Under the pieces are notes generated by a model. It had not been told where the DNA came from. It was given only the letters and a program-made list of their open reading frames with translations, and searched no databases. Shown here in pieces: positions 49,960 to 60,202 of a stretch of DNA of 64,000 nucleotides. The translations under genes and the position numbers were made by a program. How positions within the stretch are numbered: position 1 is the first letter of the stretch; the number at the start of each line of letters is the position of its first letter. This DNA is from Lancefieldella parvula DSM 20469 (GTDB lineage Bacteria > Actinomycetota > Coriobacteriia > Coriobacteriales > Atopobiaceae), in assembly GCF_000024225.1 (NCBI RefSeq), contig NC_013203.1:1457501-1521500 (forward strand), given 5' to 3'.

Positions 49960-51753
49960 GTGAGTGACTCGCGGTCACAGACCACGCAGACCACATATAT
50001 ACATGCACCTTCTGCTCAGCAGACAACTTTTGCGGCTGAGCCGGAAGTTTTGCTGGATCGATATCGCGTTCTTGCCCGTAGAGGTAATGGAGGCTTTGGT
50101 ACTGTTTGTACCTGCTGGGATACTCGCTTGCAGAGGCGTGTAGCTATCAAACGCATGCCACTTTTAGGTGCTTCCGAAACTCCTGGTGTGCTGGCCTCTA
50201 CGGTTGATGAAGCGCTCGCAGAGGCGCGAACTGCCTGCTTATTAGCACACCCCAACATTGTGACCGTTCATGACTTTGAAATTGAAGGTAATTACGCCTA
50301 CCTAGTTATGGAGTTTGTAGACGGTCTCAACCTATCTGAGCTCCTAGCTCGTGTTGAAGGCGGCTATCTTACCTACGCTGAAGCTGCTCACATGGTCTCT
50401 TCACTTGCCAAGGCGCTCCAGTACGCCCACGATAACGGCGTTCTTCACCTGGATATCAAGCCAACTAACATTATGATTGACCGTCAAGGTACCGTAAAAC
50501 TTGCCGATTTTGGTATGGCAACGCTTGCTTCGGCTGCTGGTTATGGTGGTGCTCGAGGCGGCACGGTAGGCTACATGCCTCCTGAGCAAGTTGAAGGCAT
50601 GCTTGTTGACGAACGTGCTGATATTTTCTCGCTTGCTGTTGTTTTGAGACAGGCCCTTACAGGATCTAATGTATTCTCAGGCAGAACTGCAAAGGAATCG
50701 CTTGATCGTATATACAAAGGTCCAAAGATTCCTCTGTTAAAAGAAGATCCTGAAGTTCCGTTTGCTGTAGATGCGGCCTTGACGCAAGCACTTTCTCCTG
50801 AGCCATCTCTGCGACAGGGCAGTATTTCTGAATTCGCGCAAGAAATTGTGACTCCTCTTGGCAACGAAAAACAGGGCGAGAAAAGCCTCAAAGCCTTAGT
50901 AGAACAATCAGAAGAAGAGACCGAGACCTGGGATGTCAAGCATCTTCCTCTTTCAATTCGTTTCCCCTGGCTGCCCTCAGTTGCTGTGCGTGGTACATCT
51001 GCACTGGTCACCGGCGTTCTTCTCGCCCAATTGTTTCAGTTTATTGAACCAGATTCACTCATATTTATTGTCGTGGGCTCCCTTGTGGGAGCAGCAATCG
51101 CCGCTCTTTGGACACCCTTAGGATCCGCGCTTGTCATTGCGTGTACAGCGTACGCTCTAGCGAGCATTAGTCCTACCAGCACTTCATTCCCATTTGCAAC
51201 GCTTGTAACCTTAGTGAGCGTTATCTGGTGGGCATTTGCGGGAAGAGCCTCAAAACTCAGCAGTATTAACTGCTTGCTAGGTGCGTTATTACCTACTCCT
51301 GTTTCGGCACCAGCTCTTGCCTCTGCTACTATGCGACCTTTGCCTGCGGTTTTGACAGGAGCCTTCAGCTATCTCTTTGGAACTCTGCTTATTAAAGGCA
51401 TGTCTTTTGGATTTGCTGCAACACCTCTTGCCTATGACTACACCTCACTAGCCGCAGGTCTTCCTTTCTGGATCCGTTTTGGAACATGCGCACTATCTGC
51501 TCTTTTAGGCTCACTGATAAGTCAAAAAAGACGTCGCGGATGGATGATTTTTGGACAAATTGTCTGCGCTACAGTACTTTCAGGTGGCTTTATATGGGCA
51601 GCTTGGATGGAGAATCCCAATTTTTGGGTAGTTGAAAGTATAGTTTCAGTACTAATTACGGTATTCTTATGTGTGTTTGTATGTATTGCAATTGTCCTGA
51701 TAGGTCCACTTCAAGCGGATCAGGAAGGCGAGGAATTAAATGAGCTTTCTTAG
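49960..51753 (+). CDS. Membrane serine/threonine protein kinase of non-RD type
   Basis: 597 residues. GTG start with GGAGG at 6-base spacing. Kinase domain about 34-290: Gly loop RGNGGFGTV, VAIK Lys64, catalytic loop HLDIKPTNIM (Asp165, with Leu instead of the usual Arg before it) and DFG 183-185, YMPPEQ, ADIFSLAVVL. The rest (about 345-585) is a bundle of some seven membrane helices with no extracellular sensor domain. Heads a cluster of fhaA, fhaB, pstP, rodA-pbp and pknB, where many actinobacteria have pknA. Lack of the RD arginine suggests it is not switched on by activation-loop phosphorylation. Overlaps fhaA by 14 bases. Confidence 0.92.
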   Translation: MSDSRSQTTQTTYIHAPSAQQTTFAAEPEVLLDRYRVLARRGNGGFGTVCTCWDTRLQRRVAIKRMPLLGASETPGVLASTVDEALAEARTACLLAHPNIVTVHDFEIEGNYAYLVMEFVDGLNLSELLARVEGGYLTYAEAAHMVSSLAKALQYAHDNGVLHLDIKPTNIMIDRQGTVKLADFGMATLASAAGYGGARGGTVGYMPPEQVEGMLVDERADIFSLAVVLRQALTGSNVFSGRTAKESLDRIYKGPKIPLLKEDPEVPFAVDAALTQALSPEPSLRQGSISEFAQEIVTPLGNEKQGEKSLKALVEQSEEETETWDVKHLPLSIRFPWLPSVAVRGTSALVTGVLLAQLFQFIEPDSLIFIVVGSLVGAAIAALWTPLGSALVIACTAYALASISPTSTSFPFATLVTLVSVIWWAFAGRASKLSSINCLLGALLPTPVSAPALASATMRPLPAVLTGAFSYLFGTLLIKGMSFGFAATPLAYDYTSLAAGLPFWIRFGTCALSALLGSLISQKRRRGWMIFGQIVCATVLSGGFIWAAWMENPNFWVVESIVSVLITVFLCVFVCIAIVLIGPLQADQEGEELNELS

Positions 51754-52864
51754 TGACTTTGAAAACCGTATTGGTTCGGTCTTTGGTGCCGCACCTCAAG
51801 GATATGCAGAGCCCTTCTCTTTTAAGAAGCTAGCCAAACGTGCAGCTAAAGAGATGGAACGTGAGACCTATGAAATCGACGGTGTAGACACTGCACCTGC
51901 CTTGTATACCGTTTTAGTTGCTCCTCAAGATGATTCACTGATGCGTCCTCTTTATGCTGATCTAACTGCAGAGATTTCTAACTTTGTGGCTACTCAGGCT
52001 CAGCAAAAAGATTATGTGTTTGTAGGTCAACCTCTTGTTCGTTTTATGGTTGATCCTTCTCTAAAACCTGGAAAATTTGCCGTCTTTGCAGAAAATGTTG
52101 ATGGCAATACTCTTGACCAGCTGCGTAATGAAGAGCGTGCTTTCTTGGGCGGAAACTCCAGTGTTGGAGGAGCTGCGGCACAGATGCCTCAACAACACAA
52201 TTCCCGCGCTACTGTTCGACCAGAATCACAGCCAGAGCCAGATCCGTTGTCTGTAGTTCGACCTGTTTCTGCAGATAATGCAACGCCAGAGGTGTTGGGT
52301 GATCTTGCTGGTACAGATGCCGGTCTTGCGGTAATGCCACCAGATTTTGTTGAGGCTCAAGGTGCAATTCCTGTTGTTTCTGCAGCTGAATCCACCCCTA
52401 TGCCTGTTCTTCCTAGCTCAAATGAACTTCCAGACCTTCCAGTAAACGGTGCTATCCCAACAGCAGCTCCCGTTCCTATGACTCAGCGTCGTATCACACC
52501 TTCTCTTGATGCGCAGCTTAATGGCATAGGTGGACGTTCTTCTCGCAATTTGCAAGGCACGCCACGCGCAAATATGGACGCTATCTGCATCTTAATTGAT
52601 CGTCAGAGTGGACGTTCGTATCGTGTTGAGGCTCCTCGCGCTATCATTGGTCGTGAGCGTTCTCAAGCAGACATTGTTCTGCGTGATCCCAACGTTTCAA
52701 GACGTCATGCTGAAATGACCTACGACGGTCACGATTGGCACATTGCTGATTTGCACTCCACCAACGGAACGCTAGTCAACGATATCGACGTAGATGAGGT
52801 TATTCTGCGCGATGGAGACCTTATTACCATTGGTCTTATGGACCTTCAGTTCCGGGAGAACTAA
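51740..52864 (+). CDS. fhaA: FhaA-like protein (DUF3662 and FHA domains)
   Basis: 374 residues. DUF3662 domain at about 1-130 (FENRIGSVFGAAPQGYAEPFSFKKLAKRA region), a long Pro/Ala/Val-rich linker, then a C-terminal FHA domain (about 285-374) with GRERSQADIVLRDPNVSRRHAEM and HSTNGTLVN, all phosphothreonine-binding residues in place. Family members are docking partners of PknA/PknB and of MviN in mycobacteria. It overlaps the kinase gene and the next fhaB gene by one base. Confidence 0.95.
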   Translation: MSFLSDFENRIGSVFGAAPQGYAEPFSFKKLAKRAAKEMERETYEIDGVDTAPALYTVLVAPQDDSLMRPLYADLTAEISNFVATQAQQKDYVFVGQPLVRFMVDPSLKPGKFAVFAENVDGNTLDQLRNEERAFLGGNSSVGGAAAQMPQQHNSRATVRPESQPEPDPLSVVRPVSADNATPEVLGDLAGTDAGLAVMPPDFVEAQGAIPVVSAAESTPMPVLPSSNELPDLPVNGAIPTAAPVPMTQRRITPSLDAQLNGIGGRSSRNLQGTPRANMDAICILIDRQSGRSYRVEAPRAIIGRERSQADIVLRDPNVSRRHAEMTYDGHDWHIADLHSTNGTLVNDIDVDEVILRDGDLITIGLMDLQFREN

Positions 52865-53277
52865 TGATTGACTTGATTCTCTTTGCAGGACGCGTTCTGC
52901 TTGTTGTCCTGCTTTACATCTTCTTATTCTCAGTCATGCGCACAGGTATTGGTCTTGTCCGTGGACAACGCAAAGACGGAGCTATTTGGTCCGTTGATGT
53001 CGAGAAGGGCGTCAAGTCCTTACGCGGCCTTCATGTTGACATCTTAGGTCCCGTTGTCATTGGACGCTCTCCTTCTTCTGACATCGTGATTGACGAACCT
53101 TACGTTTCTGCTTCACACGCTCGCTTTACAATCCAGGGCCCTGCTCTGGTGCTTGAAGACCTTGGATCCACAAATGGAACCATGGTTAATGGTCACATCA
53201 TCGAACAACCTGTTACCCTTCGTGATACAGATGAAGTTCAGGTCGGCGATGTGATTATGCGTGTTGGACGTCGATAA
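52864..53277 (+). CDS. fhaB: FhaB/FipA-like membrane-anchored FHA protein
   Basis: 137 residues: an N-terminal membrane helix (about 2-22) and a C-terminal FHA domain with VIGRSPSSDIVIDEPYVSASHARF and GSTNGTMVNG. In actinobacteria this protein links kinase signals to the cell-division machinery. The start overlaps the fhaA stop (TAATG). The next gene, pstP, begins 7 bases after its stop. Confidence 0.94.
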   Translation: MIDLILFAGRVLLVVLLYIFLFSVMRTGIGLVRGQRKDGAIWSVDVEKGVKSLRGLHVDILGPVVIGRSPSSDIVIDEPYVSASHARFTIQGPALVLEDLGSTNGTMVNGHIIEQPVTLRDTDEVQVGDVIMRVGRR

Positions 53278-53284
53278 GAGGCTC

Positions 53285-54544
53285 ATGGTTTCTTCTGATA
53301 CAACACATATTTCTGATACACCTACTCAAGAGCCCGTTAGTGCTCCTGGTCGTTGTGAGTTGCCACTTGATGGTCGAGGCGATACAGAAGCAGTTTCAGG
53401 CTCTAACACCTTTATTTCTTGGGGTGCCCGCTCTGACGTAGGATTAGTCCGCGATCACAACGAAGACTCATTCCTCCTGCGTACTCCTCTCTTTGCCATC
53501 TGTGACGGTATGGGAGGACACGCTGCTGGTGAAGTGGCAAGCTCAATTGCCGTTAAAGTTATCGCTGAACAGGCTCCAAGTACTGCAGACGACGTACGTC
53601 TTGGTGCTGCAATTGAGGCCGCTAACCAGGAAGTTATTGACGCTCCTGCAAAGGGTGTTGGCAAACCTGGAATGGGTTCCACTGCTTCTGCTGTTCTCAT
53701 TGAAGGCAATCAGATGGCTGTTGCCCATGTTGGTGACTCCCGTATTTATCTACTCCATCACGGAACTTTGGTCCGCATTACTCACGATCACAGCTACGTT
53801 GAGGAGCTCATTGATTCTGGACAAATTACTGCTGATGAGGCTCGCACACACCCTTCTCGCTCAGTAGTTACACGAGCCCTTGGTTCTGATCCAGACATGT
53901 ATGCAGATCATTTCTCACTCGAAGTATCTGATGGTGACCGCATCATTTTGTGCTCCGATGGTCTTTCTGGCATGGTTCCTGATGACGAGATTGAATCTAT
54001 TGCCGTCTCTAACGTTACACCACAAAAGGCTGCCGATAACCTTGTTTCTGCAGCTCTTACCTATGGTGGATCAGACAACATCACTGTTATTGTCATCGAT
54101 GTCTTAGACGACGGTATAGCCGATCAAACAAGGCGACATCTTACCCGTGGCGTCATTGCAACGTTTATCTCGTTCCTTGCGCTCTTTGCAGCCACTATTG
54201 CTGTGTTCTTCCTATTTGTAAGCAGCGAGTGGTATTTGGGAATCAACGGAACTACCGTTGGTGTATATCGAGGTATTCCTACAACAATTGCTGGCATAAA
54301 TATGTCTTCGCTTGTTGAAACTACGTCAATCGAAATAAAAGATTTGCCTGACGCAGTTCAAGACTCACTTGCCGACGGAATCCGTGTTAAAGACGAGGAT
54401 GAAGCACACAGCACCGTCGAGGATTACCGCAAGCAAATTGACGATGCCAACAATCGAGCAGTTAAAAAGAAAGAAGATGCTCAATCTAGCGGAACACCAA
54501 CAACAGAAACAACAACTTCAACAACAAATTCGGGAGGTGAGTAG
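53285..54544 (+). CDS. pstP: PP2C-type serine/threonine phosphatase
   Basis: About 419 residues. A PP2C domain with all metal motifs: [52 protein letters not shown] and [10 protein letters not shown]. One membrane helix (about 288-312) follows and then a Ser/Thr/Lys-rich tail. AAGAGGCTC precedes the ATG at 53285. An acidic, Thr-rich N-terminal extension of about 40 residues is present. It is expected to reverse the work of the neighbouring kinases. Gap to the next gene is 2 bases. Confidence 0.95.
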   Translation: MVSSDTTHISDTPTQEPVSAPGRCELPLDGRGDTEAVSGSNTFISWGARSDVGLVRDHNEDSFLLRTPLFAICDGMGGHAAGEVASSIAVKVIAEQAPSTADDVRLGAAIEAANQEVIDAPAKGVGKPGMGSTASAVLIEGNQMAVAHVGDSRIYLLHHGTLVRITHDHSYVEELIDSGQITADEARTHPSRSVVTRALGSDPDMYADHFSLEVSDGDRIILCSDGLSGMVPDDEIESIAVSNVTPQKAADNLVSAALTYGGSDNITVIVIDVLDDGIADQTRRHLTRGVIATFISFLALFAATIAVFFLFVSSEWYLGINGTTVGVYRGIPTTIAGINMSSLVETTSIEIKDLPDAVQDSLADGIRVKDEDEAHSTVEDYRKQIDDANNRAVKKKEDAQSSGTPTTETTTSTTNSGGE

Positions 54545-54546
54545 GA

Positions 54547-57411
54547 ATGGAAAAAGCGGGTGGATTAAGACGTAATACGGAACTCTTCTTACTGTTTGTC
54601 GGAGCGATTCCAGTATTTCTACTGTACGCCATGTATATGATTACTGCTCGTTCAACGCTAAGCGTTGAGACTATGGCTGTTCCTATTGGCCTCTTCGCAG
54701 CATTTACCGTAGCTCACATCGCTATTAGATTCCTTGCTCCCGCAGCTGACCCCGCCATTCTCCCTATTGTGTTTGTGCTTTCGGGAATTGGTATCACCAT
54801 GGTCACTAGACTTTCTCCAAATCTCGCTGTCAACCAGACTATTTGGCTTTTTATCTCTGTTGTTGTCATGATTGTGGTGCTAGCGATCATTAGAAACCTT
54901 GACGCGTTAGCGGACTACAAATACTCCATTGGTATTCTCGGTGTCATATTGCTTCTTTTGCCAATTGTTATTGGTCAGGACCGCTACGGCTCAAGGCTTT
55001 GGATTTCGTTTGGTCCCTTTACTTTCCAGCCTGGCGAGATTGCAAAGATTGCTATTACGCTCTTTCTAGCGTTTTACCTTGCGCTTAATCGAGAAGCTCT
55101 GTCGGTCTCCATGCGCTCTGTGGGACCATTCCGAATTCCTCGCTTCAAAATGCTACTGCCCTTATTTGTCATGTGGGGCATCAGCCTGATTGTTGTCATT
55201 TTCGAACGCGACCTTGGTAGCGCACTTCTTTTCTTCGTTTTCTTTGTCATTATGCTTTATGTTGCAACAGGTCGCGCTAGCTACGTTTTTGTCAGCGTTG
55301 CACTCTTGGCCATCGGTGGCGTGATACTTTACCACTTCTTTAGCCATGTTCAGACTCGTGTCAACATTTGGCTTGACCCCTTCAAAGATCCCTCTGGAGA
55401 TGGCTTCCAGATTGTTCAGTCTCTCTATTCCATCGCAGATGGAGGACTTGCTGGTACAGGAATTGATAAGGGAATGCCTACACTCATTCCTGTTGTTGAG
55501 TCTGACTTTATTTTCTCTGCCATTGCTGAAGAAATGGGTCTTTTTGGTGGAGCAGCAATTATTACCCTGTTCCTGCTCCTTACAGTGCGTGGTCTTGCAA
55601 CAGCCGCTCGTGCAAAGTCTGATTCATCTGCCTTTGCCGCAGCTGGCCTTACCAGTGTTTTGGCATTCCAGACCTTCCTTATTATTGCAGGCGTCACTAA
55701 GCTCATGCCTCTTACTGGCGTCACTCTACCCTTTATGAGCCAGGGCGGCAGTTCTCTGCTTTCCAGCTTTATCATTGTTGCCTTACTGCTCAGAGCAGGT
55801 GACGAGGGAACTGGTCGCGAGACAGAGCTTGAGCCAAGCAAAAAAGTACTTGATTCCCAGAGACTTGAAATTTCTTCTGGTGGAGCTCACGCCTCTTCCG
55901 TTCTGCACGGTAGTCACATCCGCGGAGGCTTTGATCTACAGTCTGAGGAGTCAGGTGTTCTAGGACGCGTTGCTCTCGGAAAGCGTCTAACCAATTTGGT
56001 TACCGTATTTACCCTCTTCTTCACCGTTCTTCTCGGCAATCTAACCTTCCTAATGGTAATTGACGCCCCTAGGCTTCAAGCACTTCCTACCAACAACCAC
56101 ACTATTGCTAAGAGCGCTTACGTTCAGCGCGGTGCCATCATAACCTCTGACGGCGTCACGCTGGCAGAAAGCGTCAAACAAGACGACGGTACCTACGTGC
56201 GCAACTATCCGCACGACGGTATGGCTTCTCACACGGTTGGCTACATCTCTACTCAGTACGGAACTGCGGGTATTGAGTCCTCCATGAACGAAACACTCAC
56301 TGGCCATGCAGATCATTCCGATTGGAGAAGCGCTCTGTACTCGATGGCCGGTATTAACACCACTGGTTCAAGTGTTGTTCTGACCATCAATTCCCAAATG
56401 CAGGCCGTAGCAGAAGCTGCACTCCAAGGTTATTCTGGCTCTATTGTTGTTATGGATCCATCTACCGGAGCTGTACTTGCAAAGGCTTCAAGTCCTTCAT
56501 ATACCCACGCTGAACTGGGTACTATTATTGAATCCGGTACTGGCAGTCAGTTAGTCGACAGAACTACCCAGGCACTCTACTCCCCTGGCTCATCCTTTAA
56601 GACCGTTACGCTTGCTGCTGGAATTGATACGCACAAAACCACGCTGGACACCACATACTCAGCTCCAGGAACCATGGAGATTGGCGGCGGAACCATCCAC
56701 AACTACGCCAACGAGGACATGGGCACCATTCCTCTACGTGAGGCATTTGCTCGCTCTTCAAACACAGCCTTGGCACAGCTTGGTGTAGCACTAGGCGCGG
56801 ATAATCTGGTCAGCTATGCACGCGCCTTTGGTTATGGCACCGCACTTGGTCAAGATTTCTCAACAACGCCATCGCTAATGCCAAATCCTGCTGAGATGAC
56901 CACCTGGGAACTTGCCTGGGCATCCTGTGGCCTTCCTGTTGGCGAACACGCAAGTCCCGCAGGACCTCAAACTACCGTCATGCAAAACGCCGTTATTGCA
57001 GCTGCAATTGCTAACGGTGGTGTAGTTATGAACCCCTACATTGTTGATCGCGTTCTCTCGCCAGAGGGAGCTGTTGTTTCTACAACGTCACCAAAATCGC
57101 TTGGACAAGCTGTGTCTGCAGATACTGCTGCACAGGTTCGAGAAGCAATGTTGGGCGTTGTAGAATCTGGCACTGGCATGGGAGCTCGCGTTCCAGGTGT
57201 CAAGATTGCGGGAAAAACAGGTACAGCAGACGTCGAGAATGGTAACTTTAACTCGTTCTTCATTGGTTTTGCACCTTACGACCACCCAACCCTTGTTGTT
57301 TCTGTTGTCATCGAGGGCAATGGCGAGAACGTTTTGGGTTACGGTGCTCAAGTTGGTGGACGTGTTCTTGCACAGTGTCTAAACATCCAGGCTTTGGGGG
57401 CTGCTTCGTAA
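54547..57411 (+). CDS. RodA/FtsW glycosyltransferase fused to class B penicillin-binding protein
   Basis: 954 residues in one open frame. Residues 1-430: a SEDS polymerase with about ten helices, including [19 protein letters not shown] and [19 protein letters not shown] with the essential Asp, and [10 protein letters not shown]. Residues 430-475: linker; one membrane helix (about 478-500); then a transpeptidase (505-954) with SxxK (Ser682, Lys685), SxN (Ser737, Asn739) and KTG (890-892). Elsewhere rodA and pbpA are separate adjacent genes; here the polymerase and cross-linker are covalently joined. No frameshift or stop is seen between them. GGAGGTGAGTAGGA lies before the ATG, inside the end of pstP. 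Compare the mecillinam-target PBP2 with RodA. Confidence 0.94.
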   Translation: MEKAGGLRRNTELFLLFVGAIPVFLLYAMYMITARSTLSVETMAVPIGLFAAFTVAHIAIRFLAPAADPAILPIVFVLSGIGITMVTRLSPNLAVNQTIWLFISVVVMIVVLAIIRNLDALADYKYSIGILGVILLLLPIVIGQDRYGSRLWISFGPFTFQPGEIAKIAITLFLAFYLALNREALSVSMRSVGPFRIPRFKMLLPLFVMWGISLIVVIFERDLGSALLFFVFFVIMLYVATGRASYVFVSVALLAIGGVILYHFFSHVQTRVNIWLDPFKDPSGDGFQIVQSLYSIADGGLAGTGIDKGMPTLIPVVESDFIFSAIAEEMGLFGGAAIITLFLLLTVRGLATAARAKSDSSAFAAAGLTSVLAFQTFLIIAGVTKLMPLTGVTLPFMSQGGSSLLSSFIIVALLLRAGDEGTGRETELEPSKKVLDSQRLEISSGGAHASSVLHGSHIRGGFDLQSEESGVLGRVALGKRLTNLVTVFTLFFTVLLGNLTFLMVIDAPRLQALPTNNHTIAKSAYVQRGAIITSDGVTLAESVKQDDGTYVRNYPHDGMASHTVGYISTQYGTAGIESSMNETLTGHADHSDWRSALYSMAGINTTGSSVVLTINSQMQAVAEAALQGYSGSIVVMDPSTGAVLAKASSPSYTHAELGTIIESGTGSQLVDRTTQALYSPGSSFKTVTLAAGIDTHKTTLDTTYSAPGTMEIGGGTIHNYANEDMGTIPLREAFARSSNTALAQLGVALGADNLVSYARAFGYGTALGQDFSTTPSLMPNPAEMTTWELAWASCGLPVGEHASPAGPQTTVMQNAVIAAAIANGGVVMNPYIVDRVLSPEGAVVSTTSPKSLGQAVSADTAAQVREAMLGVVESGTGMGARVPGVKIAGKTGTADVENGNFNSFFIGFAPYDHPTLVVSVVIEGNGENVLGYGAQVGGRVLAQCLNIQALGAAS

Positions 57412-57511
57412 ATCTCAAAGCATCACGCGACCTTCTCCCTAAGTAGTTAGGTGTGTTCTAAGATGGTAAGTAACGTGGCGAGAAAATCGCACGCTTGATA
57501 GGAGTTGAGTT

Positions 57512-59437
57512 ATGCCAGGTAGAATGCTCGGTGGGCGTTACCAGGTTCAAGACAAAATTGGTACCGGTGGAATGGCAACCGTTTACCGCGGACAGGACCA
57601 AGTTCTTGGTCGTACTGTTGCCATCAAAATGATGCTGCCACAGTACGCAAATGACCCGTCCTTTGCTGCTCGTTTTAAGCAGGAGGCACAGGCAGCGGCG
57701 GCGCTCTCAAGTCCATACATTGTCTCGGTCTATGACTGGGGCAAAGACGGCGAGTCTTACTACATTGTTATGGAGTATCTGCGCGGTACAGACCTTAAGA
57801 GCGGCATCCGTAAGCATGGAGCTCTTGATTCCCGTAAGGTCGCTCAGATTGGCTCTCAGATTGCCCAGGCGCTCTCTGTAGCACACCGTCACGACATCAT
57901 TCACCGTGACATCAAACCACAAAACATCATGGTCCAGCCAGATGGCAACATTAAGGTCATGGACTTTGGCATTGCTCGTGCAAAGAACAGCAGTCTAACC
58001 ACCGATAACTCTGTTCTCGGTACCGCTCACTATGTTTCTCCAGAGCAAAGTACCGGCAAACCTTTGGGACCAACCACCGATATCTATTCCCTGGGTATTG
58101 TCATGTACGAAGCTGCTACTGGTCGCGTTCCCTTTGTTGGCGACGATGCAATTAGCGTTGCCATGAAGCAAGTCAATGAGGCTCCTCAGCCACCATCGCT
58201 CATTAATCCCAACATTGACCCTGCTCTCGAGGCAATCATCCTTCGCTGCATGGAGAAAAATCCAGGGGATCGTTACCAGAGCGCTGACGAGCTTGCTCGC
58301 GCTCTTCGCGATTTCATTGCTGGTCGTGCCACTATTCCAAGTAACACTACTGTTAGCCCTCGCATTGTGACGCCGCCTCAGCCAACTTCTAGGCTTGATC
58401 GCCGCGGCATCGAAGGCTCCAACACCTACATGACTCGAGGTGGCGATACTGGTCGCTTGAACCGCGTTCATTCTCGTGAAGAAGCTGATGAGCTGGACAA
58501 GCGCGAGAATAATCGTCACAAGCGCAATATTATCCTTGGTATTCTAGCTGCTTTGGTTGTCGTAGCTCTTGCTGGTTTTGCTATTGCACACATCCTCGGC
58601 AACACCTCCCAGCAGTACCTGGTTCCGCAGTTTGTTGGACAAACAAAAGACCAAGCAACTCAGGCGCTAAATGCATCTGGCAGCCACTTTAAACTAGGAA
58701 CTGTCACAGAAAGCTATAGCGATTCTGCTCCTGAAGGCCAAGTTATCGACCAGACACCAAGCGCTAACAGACAGGCTCCTGAGGGAACCACTGTTAACCT
58801 TGTTATCTCTAAAGGCGCTAAACCTGCTGCGGCAGTTAAGGTACCCGATCTCACTAACAAGAGTCCATCAGAGGCCGAATCGGCCCTTGCTGCTGTTGGT
58901 CTCAAAGCAAGAAATGGTGATTCGGTTGAGTCGGACAACGTAGCTGTTGGTTACGTTGCAACACAGGAGCCAGCTGCAGGTAGCGACGCTAAGGCTGGCG
59001 ACACCATCACCTATCATTTGTCTTCTGGTAAGGGTAAGGTAGACGTCCCAGACGTCACGGAGATGACTTCTGAGCGCGCGTCTGACGTTCTGAAAGACGC
59101 TGGATTTAAGGTAGAAACTCAACAGCAGCCTTCATCAAGCGTTCCTGAAGGCCGTGTTATCTCCCAATCCCCAGCTAACGGCAAGGCAGATAAAGGTTCT
59201 ACTGTAACTATCGTTGTTTCTACTGGTGCTCAGAGCGGATCTGTTCCAAATGTTGTTGGCAAAGACTTTGAGACCGCTCAGACCACGCTCGAAAACGCTG
59301 GCTTCCAGGTCAATACTGTTTGGGTCTATGACGACAACGTTGCCACCGGTAATGTTGTTGGCCAGACGCCATCAAGCGCTGTACCTGGCGCTACTATCAC
59401 CATCCGCGTATCCAGTGGACCGCGACCATCAGTGTAA
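57512..59437 (+). CDS. pknB: PASTA-domain serine/threonine protein kinase (PknB type)
   Basis: 641 residues. Kinase domain about 9-275: IGTGGMATVYRG, VAIK (Lys39), HRDIKPQN (Asp133, with the RD arginine), DFG (151-153), SPEQ. A juxtamembrane segment, one membrane helix (about 345-367), then four PASTA repeats (starting near 371, 437, 506 and 573), which bind peptidoglycan fragments or lipid II. AGGAG precedes the ATG. Last gene of the cluster, about 100 bases after the RodA-PBP fusion, probably with its own promoter; ended by a terminator at 59528. Confidence 0.97.
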   Translation: MPGRMLGGRYQVQDKIGTGGMATVYRGQDQVLGRTVAIKMMLPQYANDPSFAARFKQEAQAAAALSSPYIVSVYDWGKDGESYYIVMEYLRGTDLKSGIRKHGALDSRKVAQIGSQIAQALSVAHRHDIIHRDIKPQNIMVQPDGNIKVMDFGIARAKNSSLTTDNSVLGTAHYVSPEQSTGKPLGPTTDIYSLGIVMYEAATGRVPFVGDDAISVAMKQVNEAPQPPSLINPNIDPALEAIILRCMEKNPGDRYQSADELARALRDFIAGRATIPSNTTVSPRIVTPPQPTSRLDRRGIEGSNTYMTRGGDTGRLNRVHSREEADELDKRENNRHKRNIILGILAALVVVALAGFAIAHILGNTSQQYLVPQFVGQTKDQATQALNASGSHFKLGTVTESYSDSAPEGQVIDQTPSANRQAPEGTTVNLVISKGAKPAAAVKVPDLTNKSPSEAESALAAVGLKARNGDSVESDNVAVGYVATQEPAAGSDAKAGDTITYHLSSGKGKVDVPDVTEMTSERASDVLKDAGFKVETQQQPSSSVPEGRVISQSPANGKADKGSTVTIVVSTGAQSGSVPNVVGKDFETAQTTLENAGFQVNTVWVYDDNVATGNVVGQTPSSAVPGATITIRVSSGPRPSV

Positions 59438-59448
59438 GCGCTGCGGGC

Positions 59449-59527
59449 GTGCGGGCGTAGCGCAGCTCCAAGCACGAAGCGCACGACGAGCGGCTCCAAG
59501 CACAAAGCGAGCACAGCCAGTACGTTC
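59449..59527. repeat. GC-rich degenerate direct repeats after pknB
   Basis: GCTCCAAGCACRAAGCG occurs at 59465-59481 and 59493-59509 (28-base period), preceded by two copies of TGCGGGCG. The stretch is far richer in G+C than the AT-rich sequence after the terminator. No frame is convincing. Origin unknown; a similar GC-rich tract occurs at 60108-60202. Confidence 0.6.
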
Positions 59528-59564
59528 AAAGCCCTGCAACCAGGTTCGGTTGCAGGGCTTTTTA
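59528..59564 (+). terminator. Rho-independent terminator after the kinase cluster
   Basis: Perfect 14-base stem AAAGCCCTGCAACC (59528-59541) with its complement (59548-59561), 6-base loop, followed by T residues. Confidence 0.85.
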
Positions 59565-59584
59565 CTGCTGCGAAAAAATAGTTG

Positions 59585-59714
59585 AACACACCTATGGCGG
59601 ATAATCTGCCAAAAAGACGTATACATGACGCTGAAAATACCTCAAACGTGCAGATTATCGTCATTAGGTGTGTAATATGCCCGCAATTGTGCAGATTATC
59701 CGTCATGGGTGTGT
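59585..59714. repeat. Three-copy 26-bp repeat, one copy inverted
   Basis: A unit close to GCAGATTATCCGTCATAGGT with a GTGT end occurs inverted at 59585-59610 and direct at 59648-59673 and 59689-59714 (41-base period). The last is followed by TTTTTT. The outer inverted pair could fold into a long imperfect hairpin, resembling a terminator or a small mobile-element-like structure. The region holds no gene. Confidence 0.7.
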
Positions 59715-59941
59715 TTTTTAGATACGGAATTTACCTATAGTAAAATTCTTTATATAAGTCTATTCATTATTCAGCATATTAGATGATGTTTATGCATTGA
59801 AATGTATATCTAGTAGTGAGACCGCCTAGCTGTCGGGCTATCTTGGTCAGAAGCATGGCGATTCTTCAGCAAGACCTACCAAAACTACACCATTTTGTAC
59901 GCTAGCCCTAAAAAGCCGCCGCTCAACACCTTGCAGCAAAG
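59715..59941. other. Intergenic sequence before tRNA-Arg
   Basis: AT-rich on the left, mixed on the right; no gene or clear motif seen. Confidence 0.4.
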
Positions 59942-59970
59942 AAAAACCGGCAGCGCGATGCTGTCGGTTT
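59942..59970 (-). terminator. Terminator after tRNA-Arg (CCT)
   Basis: Leftward stem AAACCGACAGC/GCTGCCGGTTT with one G-T pair (arms 59960-59970 and 59944-59954), 5-base loop, followed by five T. Confidence 0.75.
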
Positions 59971-59978
59971 GAAATCAA

Positions 59979-60054
59979 TGGTGCCCCCGGGCCGATTCGA
60001 ACGGCCGACACCCGCTTTAGGAGAGCGGTGCTCTATCCCCTGAGCTACGAAGGC
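59979..60054 (-). tRNA. tRNA-Arg (CCT)
   Basis: 76 bases with encoded CCA. Acceptor GCCTTCG pairs with CGGGGGC, including two T-G pairs. Anticodon loop CTCCTAA gives CCT, reading AGG. T-arm GGCCGTTCGAATCGGCC is regular. Confidence 0.94.
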
Positions 60055-60202
60055 ATGTGGGATATTCTACTCACGTAGGCTCGCATACGCAAATCGTTGG
60101 CGTTTGTGTGGCGAGAAGTGCTGCGGTGCTTGCACCGCCGATACCTCGCGCCATCAACGCTCGCGGCGCCAACGCTTGTGCGTCAGCAGCGACGCAAAGC
60201 CG

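Noticed and set aside
59449-59714. CRISPR array
   Set aside because: Only two or three imperfect copies, one inverted, with unequal spacing and no cas genes.
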